This document shows, piece by piece, positions 53,825-61,185 of a stretch of 64,000 bases of DNA. Origin of the DNA: Piscinibacter gummiphilus. Lineage in GTDB: Bacteria; Pseudomonadota; Gammaproteobacteria; Burkholderiales; Burkholderiaceae_C. Under the pieces are notes generated by a model, which was given only the letters and a program-made list of their open reading frames with translations, had not been told where the DNA came from and did not search any database. The position numbers and the translations under genes are program-made. Positions within the stretch are counted from its first letter, which is position 1. Each line of letters starts with the position of its first letter. Where the stretch lies: positions 3,844,001-3,908,000 of the forward strand of contig NZ_CP015118.1 in assembly GCF_002116905.1 (NCBI RefSeq), given 5' to 3'.

Positions 53825-55228
53825 ATGACGGCCCCGACCCGCGCCAACCCCCTTCCGGTGACCCTCGCCGACGCGATCGAGCGCCAGATCCGCGACGGCG
53901 CGTTCAAGGCCGGCGACCGCCTGCCGTCGCTGCGCGAGATGGCCGCGCTGCACAAGTACGCGAAGAACACCGTGGTGGCCGCGTTCGAGCTGCTGGTGTC
54001 CCGCGGGCTGATCGAGCCGCGCCGCGGCTCGGGCTACTTCGTGCTGCCGCAGCAAGTGCGCAAGCCCACCGACGAGGAGGCCGGCAACCTCGGCCGGGCC
54101 ATGGACATCGTGTGGCTGATGCGCGAGCAACTGAAGACCGAACCCGATGCGCTGGCCGTGGGCGACGGCTTCCCGCCGGTCGAATGGCTCGCCGACGTGC
54201 GGCTCGACAAGTACCACCAGAAGGTGGTGCGCACCGGCCTCGGCGCCCTCTTCCGCTACGGCAGCCGCTATGGCTACGCGCCGCTGCGCGAGCACCTCGT
54301 GCGCAAGCTCGCCGACTTCGGCATCGGCGCCGAGCCGCGCCAGATCGTGCTGACCCAGGGCGCGAACGAGGCGCTGGACATGGTGATCCGCTACTTCGTG
54401 CCGCCCGGCGGCAAGGTGCTGGTGGACGACCCGGGCTACTACCCGCTCTTCGGCAAGCTCAAGATCCAGAGCGCGCAGGTGTTCGGCGTGCCGCGGCAGG
54501 CCGACGGCCCCGACCTCGAGGTGCTGGAACAGCTGCTGATCACCCACCGGCCGCGCCTGTTCTTCACGCAGTCGCTCGCGCAGAACCCCACCGGCTCGGA
54601 CCTGTCGGCCGCCAAGGCCTTCCGCGTGCTGCAGCTGGCGCAGAAGTACAACCTGCTGCTCGTCGAGAACGACCCGCTGGCCGACTTCAAGGCCACCTCG
54701 TCGCCGCGCCTGTCCGCGCTCGACCAGCTCGAACGCACGATCTACATCGGCAGCTTCTCGAAGTCGTTCTCGGCGGCGCTGCGCGTGGGCTTCCTCGCCT
54801 GCAGCCCCGACCTGGCGAGCGACCTCGCCGACCTGAAGGCGCTGGTCCACGTGAGCAGTTCCGAGTACTGCGAGCGCACCATCGACGTGATGCTCACCGA
54901 AGGCCACTATCAGCGCCACCTGAACCGCCTGCGCACGCGGCTGCAGCAGGCCAACGAAAAGGCCGTGGCCCTCTTCGAGTCCGTGGGCGCCGAGATCTTC
55001 ACGCGCCAGACGCAGTCGCTGTACCTCTGGTCGGCCCTGCCCGGCGTCGACGACTCGCTGACCCTCGCGAAGGCCTTGCTGCCCCAGAAGATCGTGCTGG
55101 CGCCGGGACGCATCTTCAGCGTCGACTCGTCGGCGGTGACACCCTGGTCGCGCTTCAACGTGGGCGCAGTCGGCGACCCGCGGTTCGCGAAGGCGCTGCG
55201 GGCGGGGTTGCGCAGCCTCGCGCGCTGA
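53825..55228 (+). CDS. MocR-type regulator of the mevalonate operon
   Basis: 467 residues. Winged helix with FKAGDRLPSLREMAALHKYAKNTVV broken by a turn, then an aminotransferase-like domain: SRYGYAPLREHL, TQGANEALDMVI, NPTGSDLSAAKAF, VENDPLADFK, and the PLP-binding Lys in IGSFSKSFSAALR. Divergent from mvaA, so the likely regulator of mevalonate use. In P. mevalonii the regulator (MvaR) is of another type, so the control logic here would be different. Confidence 0.92.
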   Translation: MTAPTRANPLPVTLADAIERQIRDGAFKAGDRLPSLREMAALHKYAKNTVVAAFELLVSRGLIEPRRGSGYFVLPQQVRKPTDEEAGNLGRAMDIVWLMREQLKTEPDALAVGDGFPPVEWLADVRLDKYHQKVVRTGLGALFRYGSRYGYAPLREHLVRKLADFGIGAEPRQIVLTQGANEALDMVIRYFVPPGGKVLVDDPGYYPLFGKLKIQSAQVFGVPRQADGPDLEVLEQLLITHRPRLFFTQSLAQNPTGSDLSAAKAFRVLQLAQKYNLLLVENDPLADFKATSSPRLSALDQLERTIYIGSFSKSFSAALRVGFLACSPDLASDLADLKALVHVSSSEYCERTIDVMLTEGHYQRHLNRLRTRLQQANEKAVALFESVGAEIFTRQTQSLYLWSALPGVDDSLTLAKALLPQKIVLAPGRIFSVDSSAVTPWSRFNVGAVGDPRFAKALRAGLRSLAR

Positions 55229-55385
55229 CGGCGCGGCGGGTACGATCGACGGCAACACACTCGAACGTTCCCGGGAGGCCCTCATCGCCACCGAACTCCA
55301 CCTCGAAGTCCGGAAGCTCAAGGCTTGGCTGGCGGCCACCGGCGCGTCCGTCGACGCGTATCCGGCGTGGTGGGCCGTCGACGGC

Positions 55386-55913
55386 GTGATCGCTGCACTG
55401 GACGACTTCGTCACCCGCGTGTCCCACGACACCTGGACGAACGACAACGTCGACGACCTTCTCTGCGTCCTCGAACACTCGACCACGGACCATCCGGTCG
55501 GGTTGCTCACCCGCATCGAGCCGATGGCCCTGGCCATCGCCAGGCACGCGCTCGCGCGAGGCGGCGTGGCAGGCGACGACATCGCCGAACAGCTCGGCGG
55601 TTGCGTCCGGCATCGCGAAGAGGCCGAGTCGCTCCTGATGGCGTTCGTCAAGGATCGGCACGAGCGGACACGGCGCATCGCGCTGCTGTCGCTGGCGCGA
55701 TTGCAGTCGGCCGCCGTTCCATCGCTGGCCGCTGCGGCATGGGACACCGGCGACGAGTACCAACGCATCGGTGCGTTGGAAGCCCTCCGGATCGTGGGTT
55801 CGGACCTGCTGCCCGAATATGTGTCGAAGGCCGTCGAGGACGGACGGCCCCACCTGCTCGCGAACGTGCACCGACTCGCCCCGGACGCGGTTCGCCCGTC
55901 CGACCGGGCGTAG
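55386..55913 (+). CDS. Helical-repeat hypothetical protein, start uncertain
   Basis: 175 residues from GTG 55386, but the frame is open upstream with plausible coding (ELHLEVRKLKAWLAATGA, DAYPAWWAV). A GGGAGG at 55273-55278 lies 5 nt before an in-frame ATC at 55284, so the true start may be a rare non-ATG codon there. HEAT-like pairs (TRRIALLSLARLQS, EYQRIGALEALRIVG) fill the rest. Not recognised; might belong to the same immunity-like class as the array at 31.8-36.1 kb. Ends 10 nt before the convergent diguanylate cyclase. Confidence 0.6.
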   Translation: MIAALDDFVTRVSHDTWTNDNVDDLLCVLEHSTTDHPVGLLTRIEPMALAIARHALARGGVAGDDIAEQLGGCVRHREEAESLLMAFVKDRHERTRRIALLSLARLQSAAVPSLAAAAWDTGDEYQRIGALEALRIVGSDLLPEYVSKAVEDGRPHLLANVHRLAPDAVRPSDRA

Positions 55914-55923
55914 GCGGCACGCC

Positions 55924-57120
55924 TCAGGCCGGCAGCATCAACGGCATGTGCGCATCGAGCGTGCGCGCCCTTCCCTGCGCCTTCGCCACGTACAGCGTCG
56001 CATCGGCCCGGCGCAGCATCGCGTCCAGCGTGTCGTCGCGCGAGGCGCGCATGGCGATGCCCGCGCTGTACGTGAGGTCGTGGCCCAGCTCGCGGGGGCC
56101 GGCCTCGGCGAGGTGGCTGCGCAGGCGGCGGTCGAAGGCCTTGGCCGCGTCGTGGTCCGCGTGGTTCATCAGCACGCAGAACTCCTCGCCGCCGTAGCGG
56201 CCCACCACGTCGCCGGCCCTCACCGCGGTGCGCAAGGCCTCGGCGACGAAGCACAGGGCGCGGTCGCCGGCCTCGTGGCCGCGGGTGTCGTTGATCTGCT
56301 TGAAGTGGTCGAGGTCGATCATCAGCACGGCCAGCGGATGGTCGTAGCGCACGCTGACCGCGAGTTCGGTTTCGGCCTGCACGAGCCACGCGCGCCGGTT
56401 GAACACCCCCGTGAGACCGTCGAGCGCGGCCAGACGCTCCAGCGCGCGGGCCGCCTCGTCGCGGTGGGCGAGCAGGATGCCCACGAGCGACAGCACGGCC
56501 GTGGCGTTGGCCACCAGTGCGAAGGCGAGGTTCACGGGGTGCGGCGCCAGGAAGGTCGGGTACAGCTCGGTGTAGAACGCCCCGAGCACACCGCGCCACA
56601 CGGTGACGATCATCTGCAGCACGAGCGACACCACCAGCAGCCAGCGCCAGCGCCCCACGGGCAGCGGCGGGCGGCGTGCGAGGGCCGCCGCCATCAGCGC
56701 CATCTGCAGGCCCAGCAGGAAGTTGGCCCAGCCCACGCGGAACGGGTAGCTCGCGAAGCCCATGCCGTACCCGGTCGTCATCAGCACGGCCAGCAGCACC
56801 TGCACCCGCGCGCGCACCGTGTGGCCGCACCAGAGGTCGAACGCCGTGGCGTTGAGGGCGAGCCCGCCGGAGATGCCCGCCATCGACAGCGTGGAGCTGA
56901 GGCGGTCGGACCAGGAGCCGGGCGGGAACAGCCCGGAGAGCAGCAGCAGCCCCCAGCCCACGCCCTGCAGGATGACGCCCAGCTGCGCGCGGCGGGCGGC
57001 ATCGTTCACCTTGCCCATCACCGCGGGCAAGGCCACGGCCATCGTCAGCATGCTGATGGTCAGGCCGATGTGGAGGGAGGCGATGTCGATGGGCATGGGC
57101 CGCAGGGCGGAAAAATCCAT
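55924..57120 (-). CDS. Membrane-bound diguanylate cyclase (GGDEF)
   Basis: 398 residues. About seven hydrophobic segments in the first 215 residues form a sensor-like module, followed by a linker helix and a GGDEF domain: ALDGLTGVFNRRAW, VLMIDLDHFKQIND and the active-site motif GGEEF at 310-314. RAGD at 301-304 is a canonical inhibitory site (RxxD) five residues before it, so activity should be limited by product binding. It makes cyclic di-GMP. Signal sensed by the membrane part is unknown. Second Met (residue 9) is an alternative start. Transcribed alone. Confidence 0.95.
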   Translation of the reverse strand: MDFSALRPMPIDIASLHIGLTISMLTMAVALPAVMGKVNDAARRAQLGVILQGVGWGLLLLSGLFPPGSWSDRLSSTLSMAGISGGLALNATAFDLWCGHTVRARVQVLLAVLMTTGYGMGFASYPFRVGWANFLLGLQMALMAAALARRPPLPVGRWRWLLVVSLVLQMIVTVWRGVLGAFYTELYPTFLAPHPVNLAFALVANATAVLSLVGILLAHRDEAARALERLAALDGLTGVFNRRAWLVQAETELAVSVRYDHPLAVLMIDLDHFKQINDTRGHEAGDRALCFVAEALRTAVRAGDVVGRYGGEEFCVLMNHADHDAAKAFDRRLRSHLAEAGPRELGHDLTYSAGIAMRASRDDTLDAMLRRADATLYVAKAQGRARTLDAHMPLMLPA

Positions 57121-57205
57121 TCTGCGGTACGGGGGACACCCCGGCCGTGACCGCGGGCGGGCATCCGCACCCGCCCCGGGAAAAAATCACGGGATAACCC
57201 GGAGA

Positions 57206-57970
57206 TCAGCGGCGCCGGGCGGACTTCAGGTCGACCAGCTTCGACAGGTTGCTGAGCGACACCAGGTGCGAGTGCACCAGCGCCAGCAGGCCGCCGCGGT
57301 GCAGCTGCACCACCACCTCGTCGGGCAGCGCGCGGAGCTTCTCCTCGTCGACGACGAAGAAGCCGTCCACCGAGAACTTCTCGCCATTGGCGAGCGTGCC
57401 CTCTGCGCGCATGTCCTTCAGCAGGCCCAGCGACTGCAGGTGCGCGCCGATGGGGCGGGTGACCGCCACGGCCGACTCGAAGTCGTTCAGGAAACCGAGC
57501 ACGTGCTCGAGGTACGGCGTGGGTTCGCCGTTGTCGCCGAAGAGCCGTTCGCCAGCGCCGTCCTCGGCGAGGCCCTCGAACGCACCGTCGACGGCCACGG
57601 CCTGCGTGGACGTGCCGTCCTCCTGGCGCGCCGACACCAGCGCGAACGGGTAGCGGCGCAGGAAGGCGGGTTCGTACGGCGCGGTCCAGCGGCCGCCGTC
57701 GACGAAGAGGTTCTCGCCGTCGGTCAGGCCCAGCAGGCACACCGGCGTGATCACCGGCTGGCCCTTGTCGTCGGTCTCGCCGCTGCGGATGAACAGCAGC
57801 GGGAAGGCCTTGCACGCCTCGGCGAACTCGGCCGCGGCGCAGAACACCGCGTTGAGGCCGGACGCCGCCCGGCGGTCGGTCCACTCGCGCACGCGGGTGG
57901 TCCGGTGCTTCTGGCGGTCGAGCAGCGAGAGCTGGGTGTAGAGGGTGGTGGGCGCGGTGCTCATCGTCAT
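57206..57970 (-). CDS. SapC family protein
   Basis: 254 residues from ATG 57970 (57964 also possible). Family pattern: NAVFCAAAEFAEACKAFPLLF, LLGLTDGENLFVDGGRW, FLRRYPFALV and LLKDMRAEGTLANG. SapC proteins are named for linkage to S-layer genes but have no proven activity; many are found in proteobacteria with no S-layer. The ATG overlaps the stop of the CNNM/CorC gene (ATGA), so the two are co-translated. Confidence 0.88.
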   Translation of the reverse strand: MTMSTAPTTLYTQLSLLDRQKHRTTRVREWTDRRAASGLNAVFCAAAEFAEACKAFPLLFIRSGETDDKGQPVITPVCLLGLTDGENLFVDGGRWTAPYEPAFLRRYPFALVSARQEDGTSTQAVAVDGAFEGLAEDGAGERLFGDNGEPTPYLEHVLGFLNDFESAVAVTRPIGAHLQSLGLLKDMRAEGTLANGEKFSVDGFFVVDEEKLRALPDEVVVQLHRGGLLALVHSHLVSLSNLSKLVDLKSARRR

Positions 57971-59262
57971 TCGTCTTCCGTCTGGAGGGCCGAGGCCAGC
58001 ACCTTGTCGACCCGCTTGCCGTCGAGGTCGATCACCTCGAAGCGCCAGCCTTCCCACTCGACCGAGTCGGTGGTCTGCGGCAGGCGGCCGAGCAGGAGCA
58101 TGACCATGCCGGCCAGCGTGTTGTAGCGCCCGCGGTCTTCCTCGGGCAGGTCCTTGAGGTCGAGGCGGTCCTTGAGTTCGGGCACCGGGATCAGGCCGTC
58201 GAACAGCCACGAGCCATCCTCGCGCTGGATGGCCCAGGCGTCGCCGTCGGCGGGGGTGGTGAACTCGCCGGTGATGGCCTCGAGCACGTCGCGCACGGTG
58301 ATCACGCCCTGCACCTCGCCGTACTCGTCCACCACGAACACGAGCTGGGCGCTGGTGGCACGGAACTGGTCGAGCAGTTCCATGCCAGACAGCGTCTCCG
58401 GCACGAACACCGGCGGCTGCAGGTGGTCGGTGAGCGAGAGCGGCAGGCCCTGCAGCTGCTGCTGCAGCAGGCTCTGGGCACTGACGATGCCCAGCACGTC
58501 GTTCAGGCCGCCGCGGCACACCGGGTAGCGCGAATGCTCCTGTTCGGCCATGGCCTCGCGGATCTCGTCGGCCGTGGCCGTGACGTCGAGCCACACGATT
58601 TCCGTGCGGGGGATCATCATCGAGCCCACCTCGCGGTCGTCGAGGCGGAACACGTTGCGCACCATCTGGTGCTCCTGCGCCTCGATGATGCCGGCGTCGA
58701 GGCCTTCTTCCAGGCTGGCGGCGATCTCCTCCTCGGTCACCGACCGGGACGGCCCGCCGCGGATGCCCAGCAGGCCCAGCGTGGCCTCGGTGCACCACGA
58801 CAGCAGCTTCACGAACGGCCGCGTGACGAGGGACATGATCTCCATGGGCGGCGCCACGAGGCGGGCCACGGCCTCGGGGAACATCTGGCCCAGGCGCTTG
58901 GGCACCAGTTCGCCGAAGATGATGGTCACGAAGGTGATGCACACCACCACGAAGCCGGTGGCCGTGATGCTGGCCGCGTGCTGGTGCATCTGGAAGGTGC
59001 CGACCAGCCAGACGGCCAGCGGGTCGGCGAAGGCGGCCTCGCCGACGATGCCGTTCAGGATGCCGATGGACGTGATGCCGATCTGCACCGTGGACAGGAA
59101 CTTCGTGGGGTTCTCGTGCAGGTCCATCGCCGCCTGGGCGCCCGATTCCCCGGTTTCCACCATCACCTGCAGCCGCGCCTTGCGGCTGGCCGTGAGCGCC
59201 ATCTCGGACATGGCGAACAGGCCGTTCAGAACGACCAGGAAAACGAGTAGGGCGATGTCCAT
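57967..59262 (-). CDS. CNNM/CorC-type membrane protein with CBS pair
   Basis: 431 residues from ATG 59262. DUF21/CNNM transmembrane domain (about 1-180, with LNGLFAMSEMALTASRKARL and IIFGELVPKRLGQMFPE), a CBS pair (about 195-320, with EVGSMMIPRTEIVWLD and FVVDEYGEVQGVITVRDV) and the CorC_HlyC C-terminal domain (AIQREDGSWLFDGLIPVPEL). Members move Mg2+ or Na+ or control ion balance; many are still labelled haemolysins. Leads the two-gene operon with SapC. Confidence 0.95.
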   Translation of the reverse strand: MDIALLVFLVVLNGLFAMSEMALTASRKARLQVMVETGESGAQAAMDLHENPTKFLSTVQIGITSIGILNGIVGEAAFADPLAVWLVGTFQMHQHAASITATGFVVVCITFVTIIFGELVPKRLGQMFPEAVARLVAPPMEIMSLVTRPFVKLLSWCTEATLGLLGIRGGPSRSVTEEEIAASLEEGLDAGIIEAQEHQMVRNVFRLDDREVGSMMIPRTEIVWLDVTATADEIREAMAEQEHSRYPVCRGGLNDVLGIVSAQSLLQQQLQGLPLSLTDHLQPPVFVPETLSGMELLDQFRATSAQLVFVVDEYGEVQGVITVRDVLEAITGEFTTPADGDAWAIQREDGSWLFDGLIPVPELKDRLDLKDLPEEDRGRYNTLAGMVMLLLGRLPQTTDSVEWEGWRFEVIDLDGKRVDKVLASALQTEDE

Positions 59263-59369
59263 GCGGGGCGCGTCCCGGGTACAGCCGGACGCACACGATA
59301 CGAAGAGGGGGTCTAGGGTATCAGACGATGGTGACATTCCGTTTCCGACCCTGACGGTACGATGCGGGC

Positions 59370-60197
59370 ATGAACTACCTGATCGGCGACCTCCAGGGGT
59401 GCTGCGATGCCTTCGAACGCCTGCTGGAGCGGGTCGACTTCTCGCCGTCGCGCGACCGCCTGTTCCTGCTCGGCGACCTCGCCAACCGCGGTCCGGCCAC
59501 CCTCGCCACGCTGCGCCGCCTGATCGGCCTGGGCGACTCGGCCACCTGCCTGCTCGGCAACCACGACCTGCACCTGCTCGCGGTGGCCCACGGCACGCGC
59601 AAGCCCTCCAAGGGCGACACGCTCGGCGACGTGCTCGAGGCCGCCGACCGCCCCGCCATCGTCGACTGGCTGCGCCACCAGCGCCTGGCCGTGCACGAAC
59701 ACGGGTGGCTGATGGTGCACGCCGGGGTCGTGCCCCAGTGGGACCTCGCCACCACGCTCGCGCTCGCCGGGGAGATCGAAGCCCGGCTGCAGGCCCCCGA
59801 CCTCGCCGAGTTCCTCGCCGTGATGTACGGCAACGACCCGTCACGCTGGGACGATGGCCTCCGCGGCAACGACCGCCTCCGTTTCGCCGTCAACGTGCTC
59901 ACCCGCATGCGCTTCTGCTCCGCCGACGGCACGCTCGACCTCAAGACCAAGGACGGCCAGGGCGATCCCCCGCCGGGCATGCACCGCTGGTTCGAGGCCC
60001 CCGGGCGCCGCACCGCGGGCCAGCCCATCGCCTTCGGGCACTGGTCCACCCTCGGCCTGATGGACCGGCCGGACCTGCTCGCGCTCGACACCGGCTGCGT
60101 GTGGGGCGGCCAGCTCACCGCGATGCGGATCGGCCCCACGGGCCACCGCGAAGGCCTGGTGCAGGTCGACTGCGACCAGGCCCAGTCGCCGCACTGA
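59370..60197 (+). CDS. apaH: Symmetrical bis(5'-nucleosyl)-tetraphosphatase ApaH
   Basis: 275 residues. Calcineurin-type metal-binding motifs GDLQGC, GDLANRGP and GNHD, then MVHAGVVPQWD and FGHWSTLGL at the end. Hydrolyses Ap4A to two ADP and removes Np4 caps from RNA. The next gene starts 1 nt after its stop. Confidence 0.96.
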   Translation: MNYLIGDLQGCCDAFERLLERVDFSPSRDRLFLLGDLANRGPATLATLRRLIGLGDSATCLLGNHDLHLLAVAHGTRKPSKGDTLGDVLEAADRPAIVDWLRHQRLAVHEHGWLMVHAGVVPQWDLATTLALAGEIEARLQAPDLAEFLAVMYGNDPSRWDDGLRGNDRLRFAVNVLTRMRFCSADGTLDLKTKDGQGDPPPGMHRWFEAPGRRTAGQPIAFGHWSTLGLMDRPDLLALDTGCVWGGQLTAMRIGPTGHREGLVQVDCDQAQSPH

Positions 60198-60198
60198 G

Positions 60199-61098
60199 AT
60201 GCCGGCGCCGCTGCTGGTGCATGCCCGCGACGGCGTGCCGATCCGGGGGTTCGTGCGGGCCGCGGCCGACCCGGCACCGGACCGCCCCGTCGTCATCGTC
60301 AACTGCGCCACCTCCGTGCGCTGCCGCTACTACGAGCGCTTCGCCGACGACCTGCATGCCCGCGGCGCCGACGTCGTCACCTGGGACTACCGCGGCATCG
60401 GCGAATCGAAGCCCGCCTCCTGGCGCGGCTTCGATGCCTCGTGGACCGACTGGGGCGCGCTCGACTTCGAGGCCGTGCTGTCCCACGTGATCGCCACCTT
60501 CCCCGGCCGCCCGGTCGACGTCGTGGGCCACAGCTTCGGCGGCTGCGCCATCGGCCTCGCCCCGTCGGCGCACCGCGTGCGCCGCATCGTCACCGTGGGC
60601 GCGCAGTTCGCCTACTGGCGCGACTACGCCCCGGCGCACCGCTGGCCCATGGCACTCAAGTGGCACCTGGCCATGCCGCTGCTGGCAGCACTGCTGGGCC
60701 ACGTCCCGGCCAAGCGGCTCGGCTGGATGGAGGACACGCCACGCGGCGTCGCGCTCGACTGGGCCGTCTCGTGGCCCCGGCTGGAACATCGCAGGAGCCT
60801 GCGGGCGACCGGCCTGCCGCCCACCTTCGCCGCGGTGGGCGCCGACGTGCTGGCCATCGGCCTCGACGACGACCCGTTCGGCACCGAACCCGCGCTCGAC
60901 CGGCTGCTGGGTTACTTCACCGGCAGCCGCCGCACGCACTGGCGCATCGCGCCGAAGGACATCGGCGTCGACGCCATCGGGCACTTCGCGTTTTTCCACA
61001 GCCGGTTCCAGAACACGCTGTGGCCCGTGGCGCGGACGTGGCTGGCCGACGGCGTGCTGCCCCCCGGTACACCCGGAAGGGTGCACGCGGCCACCTGA
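60199..61098 (+). CDS. Alpha/beta hydrolase
   Basis: 299 residues. Nucleophile Ser112 in GHSFGG, the WDYRGIGES strand-turn before it, and later AVGADVLAIGLDDDPFG (likely acid) and IGHFAFFHSR (likely His). This matches the YheT/PA2949-like esterases that act on short acyl chains. Cytosolic. Translationally close to apaH, so probably co-transcribed. Confidence 0.88.
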   Translation: MPAPLLVHARDGVPIRGFVRAAADPAPDRPVVIVNCATSVRCRYYERFADDLHARGADVVTWDYRGIGESKPASWRGFDASWTDWGALDFEAVLSHVIATFPGRPVDVVGHSFGGCAIGLAPSAHRVRRIVTVGAQFAYWRDYAPAHRWPMALKWHLAMPLLAALLGHVPAKRLGWMEDTPRGVALDWAVSWPRLEHRRSLRATGLPPTFAAVGADVLAIGLDDDPFGTEPALDRLLGYFTGSRRTHWRIAPKDIGVDAIGHFAFFHSRFQNTLWPVARTWLADGVLPPGTPGRVHAAT

Positions 61099-61185
61099 CG
61101 GAGCACCGGAGGCAGAATGGCCCCCGGGCGCCATGGCGCCTCCCCCGGTCGGACCTTGTCGGGGACCTGACCCGGGAGAAACCCC

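Noticed and set aside
53696..57190. Upstream extension of mvaA to a 1593-residue frame
   Set aside because: The frame runs through the antisense of the MocR and diguanylate cyclase genes; MvaA homologues start at 53695 and its residue numbering fits only that start.
61127..61140. 14-bp perfect palindrome GGCGCCATGGCGCC between the hydrolase and the last gene
   Set aside because: No T-run, so not a clear terminator; in such GC-rich DNA palindromes of this type are expected by chance.
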